Notes: generated by a model from the letters alone, not told the origin. Shown: positions 33,762-46,314, counted from the first letter of the stretch. The stretch is 64,000 bases of DNA from Branchinecta lynchi (GCA_023053575.1 JAKZAP010000020.1:16859998-16923997); one strand, 5' to 3'. Program-made: numbers and translations.

Positions 33762-35497
33762 ATGGCACTTGCCTTCCGGCCAAGTGCCATATGCCGATCA
33801 CTTTTACGTCGGTCTGTCGGTCGGTTAGTCCGGTGTTTGCGAGTTAGGGTACTTCCAGATAAGCTAGGCGATGAAACTTGGCAGGCATATTAGGACCCGA
33901 CCAAACTAAGTTGGAAATAGTCACTTGCCAGCTCCGACCATCGTGGGGGGAGGGAGGGGAGACGGAATCCGGAATTTAGTGGCATGCACAACTTTCGAAA
34001 GGGTGATCAGATCTTAAAGAAATTTGATATTTAGAAAGACGTCATGTCTCAGATGTTCCATTTCAAGTCCGGACCGAATCCGATTAATGTGTGGGGGGAA
34101 GGCAGGGGGGGGGGGGGCGAAAATCATGTGACACGCTTAGAGTGGAGGGATCGGGATGAACTTTGGTGGGAGGAACAACCACAAGCCCTAGGTACACCAT
34201 TGACAGACCCGGACCGGATTGTGCACTGTGGGGAGAGTTGGAGGGGGGGGGGGGGTCCGGAATTCCGTTGATACGGAGTTGAGATACTTCCAGGTGGATT
34301 AGGACAGTGAAACTTTGCAGGCAAACTAGAGACCCGACCAGAGTACCGATAACCTAGAAATAGACAAATTCCCAATCCGACCATTGTGGGGGGAGTGGAG
34401 GGAGGGGGAATCCCGAATCTTGAGATATGTATAACTTCGGAAGCGGTGATCGGATCATAATGAAACTTGATATGAAACTGAGTCAGAGGTCTCAGATTTC
34501 CCGATTCAAGTCCGAACCGGATTCGATGAAGGTGGGGGGGGGGTCGAGGGGGAGCCAAAAACCTTGTGACACGCTTGGAGTGGAGCGATCGAAATGAAAC
34601 TTGGTGGGAGGAACAAGCACCAGCACTATGTACATCAGTCAGAGAACCGGACCAGATTCGGGCACTGTGGGGAGTTAGAGGGGGAGGGGCGGAATTCCAG
34701 TGATCACAAGTTAAGGTACTTTCAGACGTGCAAGGACGATGAAACTAGGCTTGAACATTAGAGACTTGGCATGCTCGGCTTGGATATGGTCGGTTCCCTG
34801 ACTCGACCATCGTGGGGGGAGTGGAGGGAGGGAGAACCCTGATTCTTGAGGTATGTACAACTTTTGAACAGGTGATCGGATCTTAATGAAACTTGGTATT
34901 TGGAAAGACCCATGTCTCAAATGACCTATTTGAGGTCCGGATGTAATCCGAAGAATGTTGGTTCGGATGGGGTGGAGGGGAGAACCGGAAATCTTGTGAC
35001 ACGCTTAGAGTGGAGCGATTGGGATAAAACTGGGTTGGAAGTGCAAGCACAACCGTAGATACGTCAGTGATAGAAACGGAACGGGTTTGAGCACAGTTGG
35101 AGGGGGTCTGGAATTCCGGTGATCGCAAATTAAGGTACTTTCAGATCTGCTAGAAATGCTAGAATGATGAAACTTGGCTTGGAAATTAGACACTTGACAA
35201 TATATACATTTTCGAGATTCCTATAAGTCCATGATCATTTTTGCCTCAACGGTTTTGCTTACAACTGAATTCCCGTTCAAATATATTATACAACAGCAAA
35301 TGGTTAACTTAATTAAATATTCCATAAGCCCAAGCTGACTGCAAATCATAATCTGACTGCGAATCTGCTTTTGTACGTAACTATAATACCAACCGACCCA
35401 TCACACTGACAAAGACGACTCTTCATTCACATAACAGTACGAGAACTTGAATACATGCTAACAAGCTTGGAAGTGCCATATGAGCTTATAGCTCTTG
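33762..35497 (-). mobile_element. Family A Helentron-like element in family F, reverse
   Basis: Reverse orientation: hairpin ATGGCACTTGCCTTCCGG with CAAGTGCCAT at 33762-33789, 5' signature on the minus strand CAAGAGCTATAAGCTCAT at 35497. The empty site at about 18901 reads GAGTTTTTGAATTTCC; here the left flank ends AGTTTTT and the right flank starts TTGAATTTCC. Insertion was again in a T-run (A-run on the element strand). Its hairpin end faces that of the neighbouring copy across 130 bases. Confidence 0.85.
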
Positions 35498-35678
35498 TTG
35501 AATTTCCGCGCCTTGCATTACCGTGCTCTGAAATCGTGTCAGCCGAGACCCCGAAGAGTCAATGACAAGCGATAACAAGAAAACGGCTTAATTTTGAAGC
35601 GCTATCTAGTGGAAGTCAAAAATCTGTATGTGTGAAGCATTTTATTAAAATTAAAGCATAGTTAATGCCCATTGTGCT

Positions 35679-36739
35679 TTAATATGAACAAAAAAATACT
35701 CCGAAGATTAAAGCACAAGCTGCAGAAGATAAAATCCCAACATTTTAACGCCTGTGACTTCTGTCTGCTGGGTTTCTCAATGATTACAAATCCAATCTGT
35801 CTCGACTATTTTCAGGCTCTTTCAGTCCCCTTGGTTTTACGAGAAACAAGGAAAAACTTGCAGAACTGGTATTCCTGACCAATAAGCTCCTCAAAAGCAT
35901 AGGGGGACCTCGAAAAGAGTCAAACACGTCAAATTAAAAAAGAGCTGTATTTCAGCTAAGCATGGCATAAGCATTCAGCCTAGCATGTGTTTCAGCTAAC
36001 GGTCGCAGAAGGTCCGGACATACAAATGAAAAATCTACGACATGTGGTCTCACCAGCTAACAAGTTCGGATGCGATCTCGGGTTTGACAGTAAAAATGTC
36101 ACAAGATATCCAGGAACACTCCTCCAACTTACCCCACAGTTCCCGGATCCCGTCCCGATCTATCCCCTCCAAGCGAGCCTCAAGATTTCCGGTACCCCCC
36201 CCCCCCCCCATCTGATTACTCGTTCGAGAGTTTTGCATGCCACAAGATTTCCGGAATGGAGCCTATCTGTCGAAACACCACTTAGTCAGCAAAAGTTAAT
36301 TCTCTTTTAGGCTCAAATTTGATTAAAGTGTGATGATAATGGAAGACTCGTCCAAAGGAAAAGCCCAATAGGTGCTGTTCCTGTCATATTGTTCAAAGAT
36401 TACTGGCTCTGGTCCCTCGGCTTCAATCAGGAACACTCCATATTTTGCATAACAGAACCGATTACGCAATCAGATACAACATTCTATGATCCTGGACTTT
36501 CTCAGGAGAGACGCATCATGCAGTATGGCCCCTTCTAGGTGGTAACATACCAGACTCAACTCGTAATCTTCGAATGACAATTGTAAGAGCGCTTACGAAG
36601 CTTCGGCTAGTATTAGAGGTTTGGCTTGTCTCTCAGACAGCCAGCCAAACTTCTAGAAAAAAGGGAAGCTACCCTAGCCCGTAGGCCTATTCTGAGTCGC
36701 CAACGTTTTTCAAAAACATCACTCTGCTTTCATAAAGAA
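35679..36739. other. DENND4 intron 1, unassigned
   Basis: About 1 kb. A 68-codon plus frame at 35672-35878 and C-rich family A-like debris at 36040-36240 are present. No exon is recognised. Confidence 0.45.
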
Positions 36740-37726
36740 CAAGACCAAAGGTTTCGATGGGATCCCAAAATTTAATATTTGCTCCCAGTTTGCTCCCGAC
36801 AATTCGGTCTTGTAGAGATTCGGTCTTCAACAGACTTCTTAAACATTTTTACTTTTAAAATTTACAAACAGGTTAAGGCCAATGGTAATAATCGGAAAAG
36901 ACCAAGTTCGTATTTGACAGTGCAAACCGGATACGCCAGATAAATTTCAAAGAGTTCAGATATATTCAGATATCCGTTTTGCACTGTCAAATATTCAAAT
37001 ATGGATTCAACATATGGTTTACCCTATAGCCTACGTCGTATCTCCTTCCTTACTTACTTCTGCCCAACTCCCGGTTTCGGCCGGATTCCGGACAAACTAG
37101 CCTACTTATCTGGCAAAAAACTAAAGCTCAAAAATAAATTCAGCGTGTCTCCTTACCCCTACATCCAACCTCTAATCAACTTCAGATTAAACTTTTACTT
37201 TTAACAAATTCTCCGGTTTTGGCCGGATTCCGGACGATCTCAATTCCAGACGAACTAATTGTCCGGGAAGAAAATAAATTTCATATCGGACTATTTGTCC
37301 GATATAAATTTCACGTCTCTTTGCCCCTAAATCGAACCTCCAATCAACTTCATATTAAACTTTAACTTTTCACAAATTTTCCGTTTTTCGCCGGATTCCG
37401 GGTGAACTATTTGTCCGGCGAGAAAATAAATTTCAATTCGAATTCAGCGTGTCTGCTTACCCCTAAATCAACTATTTCAATAGCTTTCAAAACATACTTG
37501 TTTTGCCCCTTAATTTGAAACCACTCCCCTACCCTCAAATATGGGGCTACTGAGCCCATCTTCGAACTTGACCTATACCGTACTTTGACCAAAAGGTTGA
37601 CCCAAAGGATCCTCCCACCAAGTTTCATCAAAATATCTCAATCCCCTCGCGAGTTATCGTGCGGACAGACGGACAACTTTTGCGATGTGATAGGTATCCC
37701 TTCACTTACGTTTTGGGATCCCAAAA
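36740..37726 (+). mobile_element. Family B Helentron-like element
   Basis: Complete forward copy: starts CAAGACCAAAGGTTTCGA then TGGGATCCC, ends TTTTGGGATCCCAAAA (37711-37726). A core of three to four units with 'GCCGGATTCCGG' and 'GTCCGG(C)GAGAAAATAAATTTC' is followed by 'CTTACCCCTAAATC'. The 3' segment 'GCGATGTGATAGGTATCCC' with GGACAGACGGAC precedes the palindrome. It is the best reference copy of the family here. Confidence 0.88.
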
Positions 37727-38910
37727 ACAAATCAAGAACTTTCTTTTACAATATCAAAAGGAACAAAGGTATGTTCGCGCTTGTACCATCTGATTTCAAC
37801 TTCAAGTGGGAGGTAAGGAGGCCAAATGCAGTATTTTTTTTCAAAACATCTGCTTTTTTTTTAAAATGATGTTTTCTTATTTATTTCACTTTCCCGATGT
37901 TCACTCACAAGCTTTTAAAACCACTCTTCAGTTTCAGGGCTGCAAAAACTTCATAGCCTATCCTCCTGCCCTGCCCTTTTTACTGATTCCACATTTAATC
38001 AAGAAACACACTTAAGCCAACAAGAAAAACATCAGGTAGCCTAACTTGACATGCCTCATATGGGAATTCAACGTTCAAGCTAAGTCAACTTACTCCTACA
38101 TATAGCCTACTTTACTTTGTTTGCAGCACGGAATTAAAGTTTGATATCTGAACACTTCGTCTAGGCAAGACAACCTCCACATTTTGCCACGCGGCTCTCC
38201 CCTAGATTTGAGCATTAAATGCAAGAGAAAAGCTAACAGACTGATAATTTCTTCTATGGATTGTAAGTGCAGACATGGTACACCAAGACAATAAGATGGC
38301 TTGCTTGGCTGCTTCAATTCATCTTTGACTTATTTTTCCGCAAACCAGGATGGTCGGTTCCAGAGAGGAACTTCAGGAAGCTGAGTCCTCATTTTCTGAG
38401 AAAAAATAGCTACAGTGTAGGACACTTCAAACAGCTACAGCTTAATTAAATAGTAGTTGCGTTTTTTGTCTCTGGTTCCTGTTCCGTGTTCTGTGTTCAC
38501 AGTTGTTTGGTCTGGGTACAAAATGGTGTTTTGCTTACGCTGTTCTGTGTTTTGTCCCTGTTCTGACGAAAACACGAACATTTAGGATCCTGAGCATGTC
38601 TTCAGCGGAAAATCTGTTAAATTGCAAATTGTATTCCAAAATGACCATACTTTATGATCCAGCTTTATCCTCCAGACTTCTGCGATTCTTTCTTTTCTAT
38701 ATGTGAATCTCTCTGCAATTTTCTATCTGAACAGTGATAAAACATGCTAGGAGAGCAAGGTCCGTTTTTGGCAAAACAGACAGGGGAAAAGAGAACAGGG
38801 AACACAGAACAGCGTACAAAAACGGGAAAATGAGAAACAGCGAGTTCCGTGTTTTGACAAAAACGGGAACAATTCAAAACAGCAAACAAAAAACCCAACT
38901 AGTGACGTAC
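37727..38910. other. DENND4 intron 1, 5' part
   Basis: AT-rich intron. Between about 38460 and 38890 it contains CTGTTCTGTGTT-like words on one side and GAACACAGAACAG-like words on the other, which would fold into an imperfect hairpin element. No exon is seen. Confidence 0.5.
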
Positions 38911-39109
38911 CTGATGGGGTATACTCAATGCATGTGAATCCTTTTGGTATTCCTTCTCCAAGTGCTGGGAAGATGATGCATATATCCGTAATAGGAGCTG
39001 AATCATGTACTTTCATTGAGCTTCCTTCAAATGAGATTTCTTTCACTGGTTCCTTCTTATCACCCAAACCAGCCACCACAAAATAATCAGCCACTTTCTG
39101 CTCCTGCAT
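38911..39109 (-). CDS. DENND4: DENND4-type gene, first coding exon
   Basis: Start of a Rab-GEF of the DENND4 family: DENN proteins exchange GDP for GTP on Rab GTPases at membranes, and the DENND4 group acts on Rab10 in animals. This 199 nt exon reads 'MQEQKVADYFVVAGLGDKK', then 'PITDICIIFPALGEGIPKGF' and 'CIEYTPS', matching the N-terminus and MABP start of DENND4A/B/C. The ATG is preceded in frame by TAA nine bases upstream, which supports this start. The donor is GTACGT, phase 1. Coding exons 1-6 join in frame with a total of 335 codons plus two bases. Roughly, residues 36-200 are MABP and from about 200 the uDENN. Promoter and any 5' noncoding exon were not identified. Confidence 0.94.
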
Positions 39110-40689
39110 ACTTGATTACTACTTTCTCACGTATCACTTGGTATCCAATTCACAAACACATGAGGAAACAAGAAGGATGCCCTGTGCAGGGCTGCGAAAA
39201 CACAACTGACAATGATGTCAGAAGGGAGGGTAAGTGTAATTCACCATCGGTCTCAGCCAGTTGAAAGACTGAAGAGTAATGAATATAAAGCCAGCTGCAA
39301 CACACAGGAATATCAACATGCAGCAAAACCTGAAAAAACACAACCTATCATATGCTAAATTCCGTTTGGTTTTCTAGCTACCTGAGAGAAAAACAATGAC
39401 AGAGGGCAATGTTGTAACATCAAAGACTACAAGACATGGAGGTCAGATTAAGATATGTTCAAACATTGCTTCTCAGAACTATTGTGGAACTGTTCTAAAT
39501 TGGGAGTCCTGATCCTGAACTGCAAATTTTGTTCCCTATTAAAGCTGTTTGGAGAGAAGAAGATAAAAAAAAATCTTCTACCTTGTTTCTATCATGTCTT
39601 CTATCTCATTTATCACCCAGTTTTAGCTGTGTTTTTGTTTTTCTTCAATTTTCTGTTGACGGCCATCTAACAGCTTTATTACGAAAAAAAATTCCAAAGC
39701 AAATTCCAAATTTCCTATTTGCTGGAGTCTGGCTGAAGGCAGATTATGTGACGCTGACACTAGGGATCTGAAATACTATTACATTGGCTTTACTCTCCAT
39801 TTGGACTGGAAAATTTATATAACACACTCTTGTGGCCAACCTAATCTACTCTGATTTCAGGTTTCCCTTCACTGTTCAAGACTTAAATACAGTGCCTATT
39901 TGGCACTGCCTTCACCTATTTACAGTGCCTTCACTGTTCAAGACTTAAATACAGTGCCTATTTTTACATAAAAGGCTAAAAGTTGCATGTTTGTGTCTTA
40001 GCTATGTATCTCAGCACTTTTTGGCTGGTTAGGATACAAGAGCAGGATCTGTATTGGATATGTTGGCATGGCAACAGTCAACGATCATGAACAAAGAATA
40101 AGACTGAAATATAGATGGATAGGTACAGTGGTGCATGTGGTATCAAAATATTTACTGGGAAACGACTGCTATCACTTTAAACAGACTATTATATGCTTAA
40201 TTCAACAAAGGAGAGATAGACTTCCTTCAACATGGAAACTTCGGAAGGTAACTTGTAAAGGTTAAATGGTACAAATTGACCCAATACTACCCTAGGATCA
40301 GCCCAGAAGTGTGTAGTACATGCAATACAGTATTAAGCTCTACATGCAATATAACTAATTGAGAACTGTTTAAAGCAAAGGAAATCCTCAGCTAGCAGAT
40401 CCCAGCCTGACTGGATAAACTAGAGAAAAAGACAATAGCAAAAAAAGGGACAATCCTCTGCAAATTCCGCAAAAATTATTAACACAATACTGTTCGGTTC
40501 CAGAATGTTCATCCACTGTATTTTTAAAAGTGTTGACTGATTGGCTGGTAATTGGCTGGTGATCGCTGGAATTCGTGCCTCTGATGCTGTTGGGATTAAG
40601 AAGAGTGGAAAGTTTGCCTGCAAGCCAACTCTAGAACTGTAGGCTCCACTGCAAATGTTGACGACATGTCTCTGCTGTGGCTCTACTGT
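39110..40689. other. Intergenic, upstream of DENND4
   Basis: AT-rich 1.6 kb that should contain the DENND4 promoter and 5' leader. A short tandem duplication with 'CACTGTTCAAGACTTAAATA' occurs at about 39870 and 39929. No TATA-box or exon call can be defended. Confidence 0.45.
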
Positions 40690-41388
40690 GTAGTACAGGA
40701 TGGGTACCTGACCTCGTTTTTACACTACCTTATTTTTTGCTGCAAAAATGTTAAAATGAAATGTACATGCTGTCCTTACAGTCAAGAGGCAAAATCTGAC
40801 TTTTTTTTAACAGTCATGTGTCCAAATTATTCAAATTATGTGCCTTATCTTTTTTGAAGCTGCTTTGAAAAGGGATTTTTTGGCTATTGACTTTTCTAAT
40901 TAAACCTTTTTCATCATTTTGTAGTCCATCCAAGTCCATCCAGGTACAGGAGGGGTGCCCAACCTCAGATAAGATTTCAAATTTCCAGAGAAGTTTTTTC
41001 TTCAGAATAATCTATTTGGTGTAAAAAGGAACCAACAAATATGACAAACATACTACAGTAGACTGAAGCTAATTGAATGGTTTACATATTGGGTAAGTAA
41101 ATATTGCTTCAACATTTCCAGCTAAACACATTATTCTTTTCAGACAAGAACCCTTCATTCTAACCTTACCTGGAATGCCTTACAAAAAAGGTAGAGATAG
41201 CAAAGTCAATAATAGCCAGAAAATCCCTTTTCAAAGCAGCTTCAAAACCAAGAAAACGCACAGAATTTGAATATATTTTCACAGATGACATTGAAAAAAG
41301 TCATATTTTGCATCTCGACTGTAGCATGTACATGTCATTTTAAGATTTTGGAGGCGAAAATTGAGGTAGTGTATAGCAAGGTCAGGTA
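40690..41388. mobile_element. Family G palindromic element
   Basis: A 700-base near-palindrome. Left-arm motifs 'GGGTACCTGACC', 'AAAATGAAATGTACATGCTG' and 'GAAGCTGCTTTGAAAAGGG' (about 40855-40873) recur inverted on the right (about 41230-41390). The centre holds about 300 bases with 'GGAACCAACAAATA' and 'AATGGTTTACATATTGGGTA'. Related, less complete copies lie at 57245-57620 and 61500-62000. Non-coding. Confidence 0.75.
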
Positions 41389-41396
41389 CCCCTCCT

Positions 41397-41739
41397 CAGG
41401 GACATCACAACTGGGGGGGGGGGCAATGCTGTCAGCCGGTCAGTAAAAAAGTAACCGCATTGGTGGGAAGCGCCACGATTTTTCTTCAGATTTTTCATGA
41501 AAACAGTAGTTTTTTCTGAAAATTTGTCAATTTTTCGCCTAAATAGTCATTTTTTCTGAAAATTGGTCAATTTTCTTCAAAATAGTCATTTATAATGAAA
41601 ATCAGTTGATTTTTTTTGAAAAATGCCATTTTTGTTGTTGAAAACAGTAGTTTTTTTCTGCAGCAAAAACCTGTACAAATTACTAGCCAGTCGCTAAATG
41701 CCTCGTTCCCCCCAAACATTTTGGCTAGTAATGCCTCTG
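41397..41739. mobile_element. Family C MITE, hAT-like, 8 bp target duplication
   Basis: A 343-base element with ends CAGGGACATCAC and, inverted, CAGAGGCATTAC. The flanks are a perfect 8 bp repeat CCCCTCCT (41389-41396 and 41740-41747). The body has alternating AGTCATTTTTTCTGAAAAT-like words and a G-run next to the left end. The 8 bp duplication and CAGRGGC ends are typical of hAT elements. Confidence 0.88.
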
Positions 41740-41747
41740 CCCCTCCT

Positions 41748-42442
41748 GTGCTGCTCCTGTGAGGTTAGAATGAAGCCAAAGGCCAAAGGGATCTTGTCTG
41801 AAAAGAAAATTGAGGAAATATTTATTTATCCAATATGTAAACCATTCAATTAGCTCCAATCTAGTATGTTTTGTCATATGAAGCCAGGCAGATTAAGGAA
41901 GAAGGAAATACTTCTCTGGAAATTCGAAATCTTGTCTTAGGTTGTTCTGAAGGAAAGACTTTTGAATTTGATTTGAAATCTTATCTTGAGTTGGACACCC
42001 CTCCCGTAAATTGCACTGCATAGAAAGCAGTCATGCAACTACATACAGGATTCTATTCGACTTTGCATATCATCACCTCTTACCTCTGTTCTGATTCAGT
42101 GCACCATCACACTTGGTGCAACAAAACAAAAACAAAAACTTTAGCCAACCTCAGCCAAGTGATGAATACGGTAAAAGCAGTGTTGCCGAATGCTTAAACT
42201 TAGATGTTAATGGTAAATCTAGAAAAGTGTCACAAAAAGATATCAGAAAAGAAAATGTGAACCCAGAAAGGCTAAAGAAGACAAAACCAGTCAAAAATTA
42301 GAAAACTGCCTTTCCTTTCCATTCCTTGTACAGTAATTTTGTCTATCGCGGTGAACCACAGTTGGACTTCATCCAGACTTCATCAGTATTTGATAGCATT
42401 GACTTTTTTGGATTTCTTGGGCCAGCCCCTGACTGAGGTTAA
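41748..42442. other. Intergenic spacer
   Basis: The first 250 bases look like a diverged family G part ('GAGGTTAGAATGAAGCC', 'CCAATATGTAAACCATTCAA'). A 62-codon Lys-rich frame at 42113-42301 is unrecognised and lacks support as a gene. Confidence 0.45.
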
Positions 42443-42747
42443 GAGCGTGTTCCACCCTACTTACCGTAGTTACTACACATGACGTCACGGATCCTAGCTT
42501 TGTGCCGTAAAGGCTGGAACGATTTTTCTATTTTCCAGCAGGATCTCACGCCAGAGGCGAATCCGACCAATCACGTTACAGAGATGCGTAGTAACTACGC
42601 TTACTACGCTCCCGAGCATGGTAAGCAAATAGTAACTATTAGTTACTATTCCGACGAGGTTGGAACGGTCAGCGTAGTAACTTTTTGTGAGGATGGAACG
42701 GAAATAGTAACTAATAGTAACTATTGTTAGAAGGGTGGAACATGCTC
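42443..42747. mobile_element. Family D MITE, PIF/Harbinger-like
   Basis: A 305-base intact copy with ends GAGCGTGTTCCACCCT and AGGGTGGAACATGCTC and 3 bp TAA flanks (42440-42442 and 42748-42750). It serves as the empty-site reference for the nested MITE at 20737-20895. Confidence 0.87.
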
Positions 42748-42904
42748 TAAATTTGTGAATTCCCGTTTCTTCTGTGCTTGTCAGATGACTCCCTAATCGG
42801 ATTGCTCCCTGTTCTCCGCTTGAAAATATTTTAGTGATACTTACATACTTTCGGAGGGGAATCAATTTTTGCTGGTTTTGGTGCAATGTAAAATTAATTT
42901 AAAA

Positions 42905-43140
42905 CAATCAGAATCTGTAGGCGTGGAGTGACTCCCTCTATTCTCGCCGTTTCCTTCGATTCCCCGAGTAGTACTGGGAACGGCGAGAATACGCCTCAAG
43001 CCCCGAAGCCGCGCCGAAAGTCGGCGGTGCGCCACCGAAAATAACTTAGCGGGCCGCCACCAAAAATATCTCGTCGCGCCGCCGTTGGGGTGGGCAGCGG
43101 CGTCCCGCCGTTAAATTTATGCCGCCGAATCTGTTTAGAT
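42905..43140. repeat. GC-rich segment with GCCGCC words and a small hairpin
   Basis: A hairpin TTCTCGCCGTTTCC / GGAACGGCGAGAA spans about 42938-42990. It is followed by 140 bases of CG-dense sequence with repeated GCGCCGCC and GGCGGC words. This is much richer in CpG than its neighbours. No exon or known element was recognised. Confidence 0.5.
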
Positions 43141-43199
43141 GAAACGTTCAATTTTTTTTTCTATTGAGCTTTACCTTCCAAAGGCTCCAAGTTGTTTGT

Positions 43200-43895
43200 T
43201 GGGATCCCAAAACGTAAGTGGAGGGATACCTATGACATCGCAAAAGTTGTCTGTCCGTCCGTCTGTAGGTACGATAACTCTTGAAGGGAATGAGATATTT
43301 TGATGAAACTTTGTGTGAGGGTTCTTTGTGTCAAGAGTAAGGTCGAGTTCGTACTTCGTAGATGGACTCTGTAGCCCTACGTTTAGGGGTGGGGTTTAAA
43401 TTAAGGGGCAAGCAAAATATTTTTAAACAGCTAACGGGATAGTCGATTATCAAGTTAGAAGACATGCTGAACACGAATATGAAAACCATTTTCTCGCCGG
43501 ACAAGTAGTTCGCCCGGAATCCGGCCAAAACCGGACAATTTGTTAAAAGCAAAAGTTTTTGTTAGAAGTTGATTAGATGTTCGATTTAGGGGTAGAAAGA
43601 AATACTGAACACGATTAATAAAACCATTTTCTCGTTAGACAAGTAGTTCGCCTGGAATCCGGCCGAATCCCAAAATTTATTAAAAGCAAAAGTCTTATTT
43701 GTAGTTGATTAGATTCCAATTTAGGGGTAAGAGGAGATGCTGAATCAATCAATATATGACAATCGTTTTTTTTTTACCCGGACGCAAAGTTCGCCCGGAA
43801 TCCGGCTGAAACCGGAAAATTTGTCATGAGTCAAGTCTTGTTGGAAGTGGATTATATGTTCGATAATTCGTTTTTAAGCTTTGTTGTTATGTTGG
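43200..43895 (-). mobile_element. Family B element, 5' truncated
   Basis: The 3' palindrome is at 43200-43214, with the conserved 'CGTAAGTGGAGGGATACC' block and the 'GTCTGTCCGTCCGTCTG' stub, then three to four core units. The copy stops near 43895 without the CAAGACCAAAGG end. Confidence 0.8.
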
Positions 43896-46030
43896 ATTGA
43901 GAGCTTGAGCTTGAGATCGCCCTGTACCTAGCGGAAGAGTCGGAAGCGGTATCACAGCTGCTCCCAAACATCGCCGTTATTGGTTAAGACAGGAAATGGT
44001 TGAGTTTGAGTCGTTAGTGCTACGTTTTCTCATTCTTCCCGAGGATCACTGGCGTGTTTTGGACTTAGTACATAGAATATTTGGGTGCGACGGCAGTACC
44101 TGAAGGACACCGTACCTTACAAAAGTATTTCCTTCTTTTTTGTTTTAATAACCAAGGACTGGAAGTAAATTTGATGGCTAGATGACACCTTTACATGCTA
44201 TGACAGTTTTGTTTTACAGAGCGACGTGAGTCGATTCCTTGGGACTGGTCGTGCGTTAGCAATTAGAGGAGAATCCAGATTGGGCATTGTCGGACCGAAG
44301 TCTTTATCATGAATCTGCTCGAATCCCGATTCGCCCCCTTCCGGTTCCCTCTTCCTGACTTGTTATTTGTTTCGTAACGTTCATAGAATCTTGAACATTC
44401 GCTATAACTGGTAAGCTAAGCATCTTCCTAGAAACAAGAACAAATAATCACAGGAACCCAACCTGTAATATATTAATATATTCTCGATATCCTGCCCGAC
44501 AAAATAGCTATATCGCAGTAGAGCTTCGAAGAAGAAATTTCCTTGCAAACAAGGTCTGAGTCGTTCTTTACAGCTGATTGGTTGTCTATCACTGTGAAGT
44601 CACGTCTAACTCGCCGCAGACTGGTTTCTCCACACCTGCTACAATTTTCATCTGGTATGCGCAGCGGTGAAGAAGGAGTAGACGGGTATTGGGGATTGCC
44701 CAGCAACTTATTTCAGCGGGTCAGCAGGCCTCCTACTCTGTTTCATGTACCTTTAGCTCTACTCAGTTTTGTTGCGGTATCCATAGTCGCTGTATGGGAC
44801 CAAAGACGGAGGTTCTACTGGATTATTTGTTCTTGCTACAAATGACCCTTGCTAGCAACAAGATGCCTGTTGACGTCACCAGTGCTCACGGACTGGGAGG
44901 AAGAGCACTACCCACGGTTGCCACATCAAAAATATTTAGAATGACTTTTGGTCCAAAACAGAGAGTGAAGTTTACTTTCATGAAATGTTCACTTTTGGTC
45001 GGAATCGCCTCTGTAAAAATGACACATCTTAATCTTAATTTCATGAAAGAAAAATTTGAAATAGTCAGTTCTGGTCTGAATCCCTGCTGCAAAAATTACA
45101 CATTTGGTCATTTTCTAAGTATAGAGTGATTTTTATCTCCTACGTAGGACAAGAGTGACAATATATAGAGTGATTTTTATCTCCTACGTAGTACAAGAGT
45201 GACAAAAACAAACTAGAGTTACAATTCACACTATCGTGCGACATGTGACAACCCTGGCACTACCACGGGGTCTTTCTATCTCTCCATTTCCTTCAAGCCG
45301 AAAATTCGGTTTAAACTTCCATGCCGTCAAGACAATAAGGTTTGTGTGGTAAGCGTTTATATGGGAAGTGGGACCGGATCCGATGTAGAATCCTAGGAAA
45401 GAGCGTTGGGTCCCTATCCGGATTTAAAACTACGCCTTAATTCGTCCAGGCAATGATTCACCCAGTTCCGCATTCAAGTAATTTGAATAGTGTCTAGGCT
45501 GTTACGGTGGTGCCATCTGCACCCCGCACTGCTAACTTATGCCGCCGCTAGGCAGCGCTACTCCCTTTCCGTTCAGAATGTTTAATCTATTATAGTGTCG
45601 TGACTCCTTATTATTTTATTAACTCATCCGGCGAGGACGACTCATCTTCTTCCGCACTGCTTTTCCAGGGTCTCGACCCTCGACCGGGAACAACCCTTTT
45701 TACTAAGGTTGTTCATATTATTTTACAAGTACCACAGAATAAAACCTTCTGTTTATTTACGGATCTTAGGTCATCATTATCATTGTTATGAGTCTTGTTT
45801 AAAGCTCCTTAGAATGGGCTGGCCTGCAAGGCCTAGTGTATGATTGGTGGTTTATAGCCTATTGTGGTTCGGTACGTAAACCTTAGTGTGAATCGACCGT
45901 GGGAATCCACAATGAACCCGTGAAGTCTGCACTTGTAGTAGGCCACCAGACGCCCTAGGCTGTCCTGACTCCGGTTACTGTATCCAAGGACATAATCTAT
46001 GTCCGGCCTACTACACCCCTCGCAATAACA
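43896..46030. other. Intergenic, unassigned
   Basis: It contains the block at 44008-44075 shared with 30739-30806. A 42-base tandem pair with 'TAGAGTGATTTTTATCTCC' lies at about 45122-45200. Between 45494 and 46010 is a segment beginning TGTTACGGTGG and ending CCTACTACA that could be a solo LTR, but no target duplication is found. Frames at 44473-45129 are unrecognised. Confidence 0.45.
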
Positions 46031-46314
46031 TCAGAGCCTCGTTTTTGTTGCAATAGCGCTGCCGCATCGCTGCTGCAGCACTTCTTTGCTTTTGCACAAT
46101 ATGCGTTTTTGGATTCACTTTCTTCTTGGTTGAAGCGGCAGCGCTGCAGCATCTTGCAGGGAAGCACGGACTTGGTCGGTGAGCAAGTCCGCGATTCTCG
46201 AGAAGCGCTGTCGTCTTCCTCGGAAGCGCTGCAGTGCAAAAATGGATGTAGAAAGAATCAGTCCGGAATCGGCCGAGAAGCGGACCTGCAGCATGCAACA
46301 AAAACGAGGCTCAG
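46031..46314. mobile_element. MITE with GAGCCTCGTTTTTGTTGC ends
   Basis: Inverted ends GAGCCTCGTTTTTGTTGC and GCAACAAAAACGAGGCTC, with inner GCGCTGC words and TTTTGCAC/GTGCAAAA inverted as well. About 284 bases, just downstream of the RNase H1 polyadenylation signal. Target duplication was not determined. Confidence 0.7.

Larger units (their letters stand above)
31807..35678. mobile_element. Family F MITE split by two family A elements
   Basis: The same 655-base element as 18425-19079, flanked by TTAA (31803-31806 and 35679-35682), with ends AGTTCAATGGGTGG and CCCATTGTGCT. It is interrupted at the points equal to 18770 and 18901 by family A copies in opposite orientations (32190-33631 and 33762-35497). 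The three leftover pieces align with the intact copy in order. Confidence 0.9.

Noticed and set aside
44543..45129. Overlapping plus-strand frames of 100 and 146 codons
   Set aside because: No recognisable motif, two frames compete for the same DNA, and a minus frame overlaps as well.
45494..46010. Possible solo LTR starting TGTTACGGTGG
   Set aside because: Ends are TG...CA-like but no matching target duplication or second copy was found, so it is only mentioned in the spacer entry.
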